From positions 17,136,544-17,200,543 of the forward strand of contig OX393582.1 of NCBI GenBank assembly GCA_947652605.1: a stretch of DNA of 64,000 nucleotides. The letters are read 5' to 3'. This DNA comes from Elmis aenea (taxonomy: Eukaryota > Arthropoda > Insecta > Coleoptera > Elmidae). This document shows positions 42,396-53,183 of the stretch, piece by piece (the stretch's first letter is position 1; each line of letters starts with the position of its first letter). The notes beneath the pieces were generated by a model. That model worked only from the letters and a program-made list of their open reading frames with translations, made no database searches and was not told where the DNA came from. The position numbers and the translations under genes were made by a program.

Positions 42396-42730
42396 TATGA
42401 CTTCTGGTCATGTTTTATTTCTTTTATTCTCTCATTACTTCCTTGAACATGTTCATAAGCGTATCCGTTTTATCGTCTTTCTATTGTCTTTCTTTTTAAG
42501 GTGTCCTGTTAGTCTTTTTACTCCCTTTTAATATGTCTTCTATGTCCTATTCTCTTTTTCTTTTCGAGTTCTCCGACGTATACTCGTCGTTCTCGAGATG
42601 TTTTGTTTCTTTCATATCTTTCATTGTTTTTTTAATCATGTTCGTAAGCATATCTATTTTTGTTCAGATCTTCTGACGTACATTCGTCGTTCTCACATCC
42701 TACAGCACCAATCCCCCTCCGCTGTGCCAT
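42277..42730 (-). pseudogene. ORF1-like region of a non-LTR element, N-terminal part (copy 2)
   Basis: Minus strand from ATG 42,730: MAQRRGIGAVGCENDECT, then an acidic/basic coiled-coil-like stretch with frame changes, down to LEKDRTNNNI at the insertion border. Same start and same layout as the plus-strand copy at 30,771. Two copies starting with the same methionine support that start as the element's true ORF1 start. Confidence 0.55.
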
Positions 42731-42794
42731 AATACGCACAATACACTTGTTACACCTTTACTAAACTATTTATTATTGTATGCTCATACAATAA

Positions 42795-42944
42795 TGTTGA
42801 AATTGATTAAGAAGATCAATAAGCTTTGCTTTAATAAATAAAAGTTGTTAATAACAAGTTAGTAGTCAAATACAGTTCTCTGAATATCAATAAAGTTTGT
42901 TTTGCTCTTATCTTGTAATCCACTACAATATATAAAGAACAACA
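42795..42944 (+). repeat. Copia 5' LTR
   Basis: 150 bp, TGTTGAAATT...GAACAACA, preceded by AATAA (42,790-42,794). It differs from the 3' LTR (46,956-47,104) at about three positions. It is short, as usual for copia elements. Confidence 0.95.
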
Positions 42945-42965
42945 GGTTATGGGCCCAGATCACCA
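42945..42965 (+). promoter_or_regulatory. Copia primer-binding site
   Basis: GGTTATGGGCCCAGATCACC immediately after the LTR resembles the internal half-tRNA-iMet site used by insect copia elements. Confidence 0.75.
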
Positions 42966-43088
42966 ATAGGTATAATCTGAAAAAAAGATTGTAACCTGTT
43001 TTTCAGTTTAGAATTTCAAGTGATTTCATTTCTGACATTTTTAAATAATTACAAGTCGGTGCGAAATAAAGGAGTAATAAAAGAAGAA

Positions 43089-43900
43089 ATGGACAGACTA
43101 AGGGGAATCAACATTCAAAAATTTGATGGAAGCAATTTCCAACTATGGAAATATCAAATGGGGATAGTGTTTCGAGCAGAAGGTTTAAGTGATTTAGTAA
43201 ATGGAAAATCAGCTTATCCAGTGGAAGGAACTCAAGACAAGAAGAAATAATGGAAAGAGTTAAACGCAAGGGCTATGCTACTTATTTCTACATCAATGGA
43301 GTTTAGTCAACTTCAAACAATAATGGCTTGCGAAAATGCTGCGAAGATGTGGTCCAGACTAAAAATTATTCATGAACAAAGGTCAGCAGTTAATAAAATA
43401 GTTCTTAAACAACAATTCTTCAACTACAAAATGTCAGAAACCGATTCTATTGCAAAACATATTAGTAAGGTAGAATCTTTAGCTCAAAGTTTAGTTGACG
43501 TAGGAGAAGAAGTGTCAGACATTGACAAAATAGCAAAAGTATTAGGAAGCTTACCTTCAAAGTTCAGTTCGTTTATTACTGCATGGGATAGTTATGAAGA
43601 AAGTAAACAGACGTTTGAAAATCTAACAGCAAGACTTCTAAAAGAAGAATTACGTTTTTCTCAAGAAAATGAAGTTTCACCGTCAGCGTTTGCAGCTATG
43701 AAGTCGAGACAAGCAAGTTCGCAAGATATAAAAAACAGAACAATGTATAAAGCTAAAGCAAATGATGTTACCTGTTTTTTATGTAAGAAAAGGGGCACTT
43801 TAAGGCCGACTGTAGAAAATATCAGAAACGTTTGAACTCTGAACCTAATAAAAACTTTAGAAACGCACAGGCTATGTTGAATTAAGAAACATGGAAACTG
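43089..43900 (+). pseudogene. Copia gag with zinc knuckle
   Basis: From ATG 43,089 (MDRLRGINIQKFDGSNFQLW, then KYQMGIVF), a typical copia gag start. A TAA at 43,248 interrupts it after codon 53. The same phase resumes (ELNARAMLLISTS, then LKQQFFNYKMSETDSIAKHI) and runs to the nucleocapsid knuckle, CFLCKKRG at 43,770-43,795. There the rest of the C-x2-C-x4-H-x4-C motif moves into the +1 frame, indicating a one-base indel in the AAAAGGGG run. It would package the RNA and form virus-like particles in an intact element. Confidence 0.9.
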
Positions 43901-44222
43901 CAATTCTCAACAGTGAAGAAGAATAGTATGCAGATAGTGGAGCATCCAAACATATGACATATCATAAAGGTTGGTTCACGTCTTATAAAGAATTAACTCA
44001 AAAATTAAAAATTCAAATTGGCGATAATTCATGCATCGAAGCTGAGGGCATAGGAGTAGTGGAAATTAACGCTATAATAAAAGGAAGAAAAGAAGCAAGA
44101 ACGCTAGAAGATACCTTGTATGTTCCAAAGCTAGGAAAGAATTTGTTTTCAGTGGGAGCTGTAACGAATAGAAAGTATGAAGTCGTTTGTGATAGCAATA
44201 AATTGTGTATTAGTCAAGAATG
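43900..44222 (+). pseudogene. Copia aspartic protease region
   Basis: After a TAG at 43,924 the frame reads YADSGASKHMT, the retroviral-type protease active site D-S-G-A in its usual copia context, followed by IQIGDNSCIEAEGIGVVEI, then TLEDTLYVPKLGKNLFSVGA, the hallmark end of copia protease domains. The phase shifts near 44,218 into the integrase frame. Confidence 0.9.
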
Positions 44223-45520
44223 AAAAGAAAATGATAGCAGCTGTTGGAGCAAAACAATCAAACCAATACTATAAGATGTTATTTGAAATTCCAAAACATT
44301 TTAAAGAAAATGCACAAGTAGCAACGACTAAACCAGCAAAATTATGGCACGACAGATTAGGTCATGTTAATTTTAAAACATTGAAAACGATGGCTGAAAA
44401 AGAATTAATACCAGGCTTAAAAGGAAGTAATGTTCACGAATAATTATGTGAAAGCTGTATTTTTGGCAAACAACACAGAAAACCATTCAAAGAAAACATT
44501 CACAGAAGTCATTTACCAGGTGAAGTCATTCATTCTGATGTTTGCGGTAAAATGACATCAATGTCTCTTGGCGGAGCGAATTTCTTCGTTATTTTTAAAG
44601 ACGATTGCACTTCATATAGTTTTGTTTATTTTATAAAACATAAAAGTGATGTTTTTGACAAATTTTTGGAATTTCAACGATTGATAGAACGTCAAACTGA
44701 AAGAAAAATTAAAATTGTCAGAACTGACAATGGAACCGAGTATGTAAACTCGAAATTTGCAGATTATTTTAAAAGTGAAGGCATAATTCATGAAATAAGT
44801 GCACCATTTACAAGTGAGCAGAACGGAAGAGCAGAGCGAGACATGAGATCAGTTGTAGAAAGTGCAAGATCTATGCTCAGTGATTCAAACTTACCAGAGA
44901 GTTTATGGGCAGAAGCAGTAAATACCGCCGTTTATTTACTTAATAGGAGAATATGTAAGCCAGATAATTTAAAAACTCCTTATGAAAAATTTATTGGAAA
45001 AGAACTTAATTTACAACATTTATTTGGATCAGAAGTATTTCACTTAGTACCGAAACAGTACAGAAAGAAATTCGATAAGAAGAGTGAAAAGAAAATATTT
45101 GTTGGTTACGATTTATATGGACCAAACTACAGAGTTTATGATCCAATTACTAAGAAAATTAAAATAACTAGAGATGCTGTTTTTAATGAATCAAGAAGTT
45201 TTCAAGAAAATGTTGGTGAAAAATATGCAGAGATGTGCATAAAAGAAAGAGAAAGAAATGAAGTAAAAGAAAATAATCAAGAACAAGTTACCTCATCCGT
45301 GGAAGATGAAGATAATGACAGAAAGCAGTCAAGTATGCAATTAAGAGATAGAAGCAAAATTCAAGCACCTTCAAGATATGGAGAACAAATAGTTTGTACT
45401 GCCATGATCAATGAACCTGTGAGCTATGAAGAAGCTATAAACAGTCCTGAAAAAGCAAAATGGCAAGAAGCAATGGAAGAAGAAATGAGTTCTTTGAAGA
45501 AAAATAATACTTGGACTAGA
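44223..45520 (+). pseudogene. Copia integrase
   Basis: Zinc-binding HHCC domain: LWHDRLGHVNFKTLK (both His) and, after a TAA at 44,441 replacing a codon, LCESCIFGKQHRKPF (both Cys). Catalytic core: VIHSDVCGK (first Asp), KIVRTDNGTEY (second Asp) and SEQNGRAERDMRSV (Glu), the D,D-35-E triad. The C-terminal GKKDS-like block is present as KIFVGYDLYGPNYRVYDP. Apart from the stop at 44,441 the frame is open from 44,223 to 45,586, with a frameshift near 45,520 where it should pass into RT. Confidence 0.92.
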
Positions 45521-46961
45521 AAAAATACCAGAAAACAGAAAAATAGTAGGATGCAAGTGGGTATTCAAGATAAAGTACAAGTCTGATGGATCTGTTGATC
45601 GTTACAAGGCAAGACTAGTTGCGAAAGGTTATTCGCAGGTACCAGGCATAGACTTTACAGAGACGTTTGCACCAGTTATCAGATATGACTCTGTCAGGCT
45701 ACTTCTATCACTGGCACCAATTGAAAATTAGAAAATTTGTCAATTCGATGTCAAAACAGCTTTTGTGTATGTTGATCTAAAAGAAGATATATTTATGACA
45801 CAACCTGAAGGTTTTATGGAAGATGAAGCTCTTGTTTGTAAGCTACATAAAAGTCTGTATGGTTTAAAGCAATTACCACGTTGTTGGAATGAAAAATTTG
45901 TTGAATTTTTAAATCAGCTTGGTTTTCAATAATTAAATTCCGACAAATATGTTTTCCAAGGAAAATTTGAAGAAGTTTATGTTATATTGTCGTTATATGT
46001 TAATGATGGACTAATTTTATGCCAGAACGAAGAAATAATCGATAAATTTCTTTTAGTTTTACAGAAAGAATTTGAAATTAAGTTCAGCAAACCTAATTGT
46101 TATGTTGGAATAGAAATAGAACGAAATGAAAAAGAAAATTGGATTTTTACAAGTCAAAAGAATTATACAAAGAAAATTCTAAGTCGATTTAATATGTTAG
46201 ACTGCAATCCAAGTTATATTCCAGCAGATCCCAATATTTGTTTAAAGTTAAAAGAAAGTACTGAAGGTATGGACAACATTCCATTTAGAGAAGCAGTAGG
46301 TTCGTTGATGTTTCTAGCTGTTGTTACACGACCAGACATAATGTTCGCAGTAAGTCAAGTCTCAAGATTTTTACATAAACCTAGTCAAGAACATTGGATG
46401 GCTGTAAAGAAAATTTTAAGATATTTGAAAGGAACAATCAACTTTGCCATCAAATATTCTGTTCAAAATATTGATTTTTCCGGGTATTCTGACGCAGACT
46501 TTGCAGGTGACGAAAACACACACCGGTCAACAACTGGTTATGTCATGCTTATCTCTTCATCACCAGTAACATGGTTATCACAGAAACAAAAATGTGTTGC
46601 TCGTTCTACTACGGAATCAGAATATATAGCTGCTTCTGAAGCTTCACAAGAAATAGTTTGGCTACGAGTTTTTCTACAAGAACTACAAATTGAGCTTAAA
46701 GAACCAACTACTTTATTCGTTGATAATAGAAGTTCAATATGCCTAGCTCAAAATATTGCTCATCATAAGAGGACGAAGCACATCGATGTAAAGTATCATT
46801 ACATACGTGAATGTGTCCAAAAGAAGCTGCTGAATGTTAGCTACGTTCAATCAAGTCTACAGATGGCAGATATGTTAACAAAACCATTACCAAGACAGAA
46901 GTTTGAAACAAATAGAAATTTTTTAAACGTTCAAGATTTAAACAAAGAGTGGGAGTGTTGA
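45521..46961 (+). pseudogene. Copia reverse transcriptase and RNase H
   Basis: RT blocks: [47 protein letters not shown] (first catalytic Asp; the usual KTAFL-x-G has Val for Gly), MTQPEGF, KSLYGLKQLPRCWN, and the YVDD box as LSLYVNDGLILC. There the first of the paired aspartates is Asn, which should abolish activity. Stops lie at 45,729 (TAG) and 45,930 (TAA). RNase H: FSGYSDADFAGD, STTGYVMLI, KQKCVARSTTESEYIAASEA, FVDNRSSICLAQN and RTKHIDVKYHYIRE, with all characteristic blocks. The stop is just before the polypurine tract. Confidence 0.93.
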
Positions 46962-47104
46962 AATTGATCAAGAAGATCAATAAGCTTTGCTTTAATAAAT
47001 AAAAGTTGTTAATAACAAGTTAGTAGTCAAATACAGTTCTCTGAATATCAATAAAGTTTGTTTTGCTCTATCTTGTAATCCACTGCAATATATAAAGAAC
47101 AACA
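46956..47104 (+). repeat. Copia 3' LTR
   Basis: 149 bp, same termini as the 5' LTR, followed by AATAA (47,105-47,109). Confidence 0.95.
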
Positions 47105-47109
47105 AATAA

Positions 47110-48255
47110 TTTATTTCATCACACTCCGTTTTTATTCGAGTTTGGCATTGGCGAAGTAATTATTGTTAAATAAATGAGTTTTTCAAATTGGCAGGAAAAA
47201 GTACATATGCATCTTTACATGCGAAAGTTAAAATCACACACACACGATACGATAATCGAGTTTGTACATACGCTTGTAGATTTAAGATGTAATAAATAAA
47301 ATATTGTTCTTGTAATAATAAATAGTGGTGTTTCATTGAATTACATACATTCACGTACATATACATTAAAAATTATTTATACGGTTGTCATATGTTGACT
47401 ATGCACAGGTGACAAAACGAATCTGCAAATTTCCCTTCGGATAACTGCTGGCATGTTATATTTTGAATGTATCTTAGGAATAATACCACTATTAATCACA
47501 AAAAGTAAAGGTATGTTTAATTTGTTGAAAGACAATTATTTCTTGATTAATTGGGTCTCGGGCATATTCATTCATTGAACATAGTTCTCGTTTTTACTCA
47601 GTACACATCATTCTAGTTTAAATTACTGTCTTTTCTTCGACCATATTAAAAATTCCTTGCACAATCCAAGAAGCAAAACGAATTTAACTTGCAGGATAAA
47701 TTTGCACTGTTCGCGAGGAACTATTTCCGATGAAATATATCCATCGTTCATTACTCGAGTCAAATTTTGAAACTAAATGATCAATACTCGTTATTCGTGA
47801 ATAATGTTGTAAATAACGCTCTCAGTGATGCTCATTTGTTACATTCAATTCACTCGTAAGTGCCACATAAACAAGTAATTTATACTTTCGTATCAATCTT
47901 CCTCAACGATGTATTGAACAACACATAAACTCCAGCTGGATTGGTTTCAATTTGTAACAATCATTTTCTGGTCGTTCTTTTTTTATTCATAGCACAGGGA
48001 AAACAAACGACAATAACTGACGCATTCATGTAAAAAAAAAAAAATGCTGCGCAAACAAAACAAAATTAAGGTCCACCGACCTTAAGTAATATTCGTTTAT
48101 CAACACTAATTTTAATTTTAATTGTGAATTTCCTAGCAAAATATTAAATTTTACTATAATAAAAAAATACTAATATACACATACAGGTATCTATGCTAAC
48201 TAACGATGATTAAAATTTGCATTGCTGCCTGTTTTTCTAGGAATAGTATCGTTTC
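47110..48255. other. No gene recognised
   Basis: AT-rich; short CA microsatellite at about 47,235. Confidence 0.35.
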
Positions 48256-48260
48256 ATAAA

Positions 48261-48721
48261 CAGAGTGATTGAATGGGACCGGGCATTAAAAATATATGAA
48301 GAACGAAAAAGGGTCTTTATCTGAAATTTAGGTTATGACCATAATGTGGCATATGATCTATTTAATGAAAATATTTTCGAGACGGCGACACTTCCGCAAA
48401 TACCGGAAGTTGACGTACGATAGTCTATTTTTCATTGCATTTTTGGATTTAACACGTTATTTTAGAGGGACTTTTGATAGCAGTCTTTATACCTAAGTGA
48501 AATCGTTTTTTAGATTTTTTGAATTTTCAAATTCAAAATATCCGTGTTTAAATACTCTTGATTTTGCATTTGCTGACAATTATTAATTTGGCATTTGTTA
48601 ACATTTCCAAAATTTTAAATAAACAGATCAGATGCCATTATGGTCATAACCAGAATTTCCGATCCATACCCTTTTTCATTCTTCATATATTTTTAATGCC
48701 CGGTCCCAATCAATCACCCTG
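48261..48721. repeat. Deleted derivative of the 32.6-kb palindrome family
   Basis: Left end CAGAGTGATTGAATGGGACC and right end GGTCCCAATCAATCACCCTG are inverted. Both arms carry the AATATATGAAGAA-GAAAAAGGG and AACTTCCGG-type blocks of the 32,611-34,489 element, but about 1.4 kb of the centre is missing. Confidence 0.8.
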
Positions 48722-48729
48722 TATAAAAC

Positions 48730-49140
48730 AGTACTGTGCGGGAGCGAATTTTGGAAGGTGAATCAGAAAGAAAGGAAGGCTTTGGCGGACGTATGGGAAA
48801 GAAAAGTGTTGAGGCTATTAGGAGGACGAAAAATGTGGAAGACATTTGGGCAAGAAAAACGAACCACGAATTGATGGAGCTGTATGGACAACCGAAACCT
48901 ACAAATGTTATAAATGCACAAGAAATAAGATAGGTGAGACTACCAATGGAAAGGGCAGCCTGACAAGTGCTAGGTGTTGTAGAGAAAGGACGCAGAAGAA
49001 AGAGATTCACGACCAAGCGGATAGAGGTGGCGGAGCGAGATATGGAGATGCTGGAAATCAGAGACTGAAGACAGAAAGAGACGAGAAGAGAAAAAATGGA
49101 GGAGGATTTGTAAAGAAACTATGAGCCAACTAGGCCTGGA
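48730..49140 (+). pseudogene. RTE-like ORF2 C-terminal tail, copy C
   Basis: Frames 48,736-48,933 and 48,846-49,124 together give LMELYGQPKPTNVINAQEIR, then SARCCRERTQKKEIHDQAD-like basic peptide, and in the last phase RICKETMSQLGLES before the stop. The pattern (ELY-x-x-P-x-I...-IK-x-QR-x-RW-x-GH...RR-x-x-C-x-E) is the tail of RTE-like ORF2. Frame changes near 48,930 and 49,000 disable it. The 3' end runs into ATATTATTATATTG. Confidence 0.65.
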
Positions 49141-49149
49141 GAGCTGATA

Positions 49150-51385
49150 TATTATTATATTGTTGAAATTCAATACCAGTATCAAACTTTCGTCTCCTAA
49201 TTAGTTGTATTATTTATTTAATTATAAATAAATAAGTCTGCTTAAAAACATTTGCGTAGCATATACTTTGCGTATCCTGACTGACTGATAATTTAAGATG
49301 GATTCATAAATTTGGATAAACGAAGGAGCCAGTTTAATGACAAACTTTATAGTCGTATAACTATAAAGTAGTAGAGGGTAAAATAGTATATTTTACAACA
49401 CAGATGAAAGTCCAGTTTTTTCGCGAGGTGAGCAATTCTCACGAACGAAAAAAACTGATTTCATCTCGAGTCGTAAATGCTATTTTTTCTACGAAATTAA
49501 AATTATATTATAGAACGAACGTAAATGTAAACGAAACAAATGACAATTATTATGTAAAAAGTTTTAATTAATCATTTCATTTCCATAGCGACACCACCAC
49601 ACTGACATTGACATAAATAAAATTATAACCTGCAAACGAAATACATTTAATATTAATTTTTTGTATCATTCTTAGGCTTTTATATAAAATGCTACATTAA
49701 AATTAAATTATTTGATTAGAATATTAACGCAATTTTAATTAATTACGAGTTTAAGTTTGAAAAAATCGTAAATTTTACAATTTGATATTGACATTGACAT
49801 AGAGTGGCAGTGAGAAAATGACAACTTTCATATACATGAGTAAAAAATATGTTATCTAATAAATGATAATTAACAACTAAATTATCAATAGCTACAGCCA
49901 TAGATATAAATATACTGAATATATTATACAGTACTGTAACTAGAATATTTTATGGTCAACAAAATTATATTGATAAATGCATACTAAATAGACTAACGGG
50001 AAAATTAAATTCTTTTAAATCAACTTTCTTGGTCTCAATGAAACTGTAGCGTCCCGGAATAAAACGGAAGAGCAGTCAATTTTTATTTATTTACTTAAAT
50101 GTGGTTCCACTAAAAAAAAGTAAAAATACTTATCCAATATTTTACACATACATTTCATTTTACATATACTTTTCATGATACAACATAAAGTGCTAACTCA
50201 AGCTTTAGCTATTTATGTAAAACAAAGGTATTCGGAAAACTTTTCGAGGTTACCACGTATAAATTTTAATTGGAATTTTTTTAACACGTTCTGGAAACTT
50301 GAAATATTTTCAAGTTTTATTAAACATCATCTTCGTAAGGGTTAGAAAAATCAAATCTCTTTGAAGTATTTGCTCATTCTGGTATGCGCCGTTTTGTGCA
50401 AATTAAATAATCAAAAAGTTTTATATAGTAACGGTATTAATAGTTCATTCCAGTTTATTACACGTTTCGTACGTGCAAGCTGGGCATAAATTTGACTAGA
50501 TGAATGTTATGTTAAAACTGGTTACTGCAATGATTATGTATATTCTTTCAGGAGACATAAAATGTAGATAAATTTAGTAACTTTTTACGTAGATATGCTA
50601 ATACGCAGCTTTTAATATCGTAAGTTTCAAAAAAGTGTCGAATCTTTTATTTCGATAAATATTTTACACATCAACGAAAATTTAAGAGGGAAAACATGTT
50701 GTTTCTGCAATACTCACATTTACTATCATTTTTAGCTTAAGCAGAGGTGATAACAACATTATTCTATTATAACTCGAACCATATTGTTCTATCTGTTTAT
50801 TTAAAGAGTAAACGTACCTGTATAACGTTGTTTTTTTTAAATATACAGTATGAAAATTTCGTAAACATTTGTGGAAATTTTATCGTTTTACAATGCACTG
50901 ACAGATTTAGGGAAAAGAACGACTTTTGAAGCTACTTCTGGTACTGATCTTGGGAAAAAAGTCACCATAAGAGTTCATAAAAATGAGCTTTTACTCATTC
51001 ACATACTATATTACTTCGCCCGTCAGTCAACTAATATGAGAGCAGTATAACACTCATCCAAGTTTCATTTTGCACTACTTTTGCTTTACATTATGCCGTC
51101 TGATTTTTTTTAGTAAGAAACTTTTAGCGTTATTCAGATGTTTAACAACCCAGCCGCTAAAAGCAATTTGAGCGGGCCTAAGGCTTAATAAAATGTGGGA
51201 GAATAATGAAGTAGTAACAAAAATCATAAAGATAGAGATTTCACACCAGCATTTTTTGCCTACTTGATACCTTGTTTATATAAAATTTCGCTATCTAACT
51301 TTTACCCTTAACACACACAAAGTATTATTATTTTATAGAGTACTATATATTAATTGTGTTTTCTTATTTTAAATACGGTTGTTGT
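49150..51385. other. No gene recognised
   Basis: More than 2 kb of AT-rich DNA with no domain or repeat that I can match. Confidence 0.4.
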
Positions 51386-51389
51386 TATA

Positions 51390-51650
51390 CAGGGTGTCAC
51401 ACAAAAAACGCCGCAAGCTGTAACTCCGTTGTTTGTGGTCCGATTTTGAGCTTCAACCTTGGAATTTTTGCTAGTGGTCTTGATTATAACTTTATTTTCT
51501 ACGTAGATGCTTTGTATAGCTCTAATTAGATGTTGTGGGATTGCTTTCCTTTGCATAAGGTTCCATAGTGTTTCTGTTTACTTTCTCGAAAGCTTTCTGA
51601 AAATCTATGAAGGCTATGTACGTAGGCAGGTTATTATATTCCCTAAGCTT
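51390..51650 (-). pseudogene. Non-LTR reverse transcriptase fragment next to an ACAGGGTG terminus
   Basis: On the minus strand from about 51,645: NLPTYIAFIDFQKAFEKVN, then after a frame change MQRKAIPQHLIRAIQSIYVE and NKVIIKTT. F-I-D-F-x-KAF-D/E-x-V-N is RT block A with the first catalytic Asp, and the following helix is typical of RTE/L2-like RTs. About 75 codons only. The other end (51,390) is a TA-CAGGGTGTCACAC terminus, which suggests that a DNA element end lies against or within the RT piece. Confidence 0.7.
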
Positions 51651-51849
51651 TTCAGAGAGCTGGGTCAATGTAAATACATATGCAGTCCGAGCATTAGGCA
51701 CCTGCCAAACGACATTTCATTGGTTTTTAAGTTAATAAATGATTTTTTGCCACAAAATTAAATTTAGAAACATGTTAAAAAATTTCACAAAATATGTTAT
51801 AGAAGCCATAACCAATTATTTTAAACTTCTTTTGAACGGTGCTGCGCAA

Positions 51850-52210
51850 AATTATGGGAACAGGCAAATATCTAAAACACTATTAAGGACATTACAATGA
51901 AATTTGGTATCTGAACACTAAACGTTATCATATTTTTAAGATTCGATGAAAATATTGAGGTTGCAGTATGACTTCCGGTTCGACCAGAAAATGACTAAAA
52001 CTTTGAAATGTTATATTTTTAGATTTCTTTTTAAATTTACTTCAATACATTTAATACGTTATATTTACATTTTCATGAAAATTTTGAGCGATACGGCACT
52101 TTCAAAAATTTTCAACATTTTAAAAACTTTTTAAAGGTAGAGAAAATTCGTTTGAAACTTAGATTTACTATAAATTAGTTAACACTTTGCACAAGCTACA
52201 ATTTAAAATA
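51850..52210. repeat. Dispersed repeat, second copy (see 24,370-24,700)
   Basis: Shares AAATATCTAAAA-ACTATT, ATGAAATTTGGTATCTGA and GACTTCCGGTTCGACC with 24,370-24,700. It is followed by a TA-CAGGGTG terminus at 52,216. Confidence 0.55.
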
Positions 52211-52430
52211 TTATACAGGGTGTTTTTTACGCTTGGTCAAACTTATGAAACTTTAAACATCGATAACTCATTTTTTTTTAAATACAACACCCCATGAAAA
52301 AAAATTCAGTCTTATACAAAATTTAATTGTCCTTCATAAACATTAAGCCTGTTTTATAGGCAAAATTGATATTTTCTGAGATATCGCGATTTATTTTTTA
52401 TTATTATGGCAAGTAATATTTTTAAGTAGG

Positions 52431-52790
52431 CTATGAAGGTAGACAGGATAATTTGAGAAGGTTAACATAGGAAAAACTGTTTTTACAAAGGCCTCGTTTT
52501 TCGCGTTTTTGTCCAGAACCGTATAAGATTTTTTCAAAAAACTTTGCACCATTCCATTTGCAATGGATGCGCGCATTGGTAAATAGAAGAATTTCGATTT
52601 TGTCTCTGACGGTTTCATGGCCAATGCGATCGCAAAAATTACTTTTATTATTCAACTTTCCAGATTTTCCCCTATTTTTCCGAAGAAAATGGCCAGTAAC
52701 ACGTATAACTCTGCAAAACATTTAGTTTTGATGTCCTTGATGCAACACACACAGCCTTAAACACACACACAATCGTGACCTTCCCTGGTA
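52431..52790. repeat. Single arm of the 26.6-27.9 kb palindromic family
   Basis: GGCCTCGTTTTTCGCGTTTT, GGCCAATGCGATCGCAAAAA, ATAACTCTGCAAAACATTTA and CACAGCCTTAA-...-ATCGTGACC follow the right-arm order of the 26,566-27,925 element. Only one arm is present. It ends 40 bp before the intact Harbinger element. Confidence 0.7.
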
Positions 52791-53183
52791 AGTACAGGAA
52801 ACTGGAACTACTTAGCAAATAAGTAGTAAAGCCTAGTTTTCATTAGTAGAGTTAGCGGTAGAGTAGCTTGGCAAGTACTAACTATCCTTGCAACTCTACC
52901 AATGTAAACGCGATTGGTAGAGTAAAGTACGAGATCTTGGTAGAGTAGAGTAAGCTAGCACGGTGGGATAGTTAACTCTACTCGCCTTCTCCCACCACCG
53001 ATTTTTACTCTACTCTACCGGCACTATACCAATGAAAACGGGTTTGGACAGCGTTGGTATAGTAAAGTGTATTTTTGATGAAAACCACACCTTCGGCTCG
53101 TTTTTGGTTTTGACGGACACTGTGATATAACCGCCCTGTCAACGTGTTAAAAATGAGGTGGTTTGAGTCAGACACAATAAAAG

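Larger units (their letters stand above)
42795..47104 (+). mobile_element. Ty1/copia retrotransposon, structurally complete, coding disabled
   Basis: 4.3 kb with two LTRs, a primer site, a polypurine-like tract (AAAGAGTGGGAG before 46,956) and a perfect 5-bp target duplication AATAA at both flanks. Internal order is gag, protease, integrase, RT, RNase H, the copia order. Seven or so disabling lesions, plus Asn in place of an Asp in the RT catalytic box, make this copy inactive, although LTR identity of about 98% indicates recent insertion. It lies just upstream (minus-strand sense) of the ORF1-like repeat that starts at 42,730. Confidence 0.95.
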
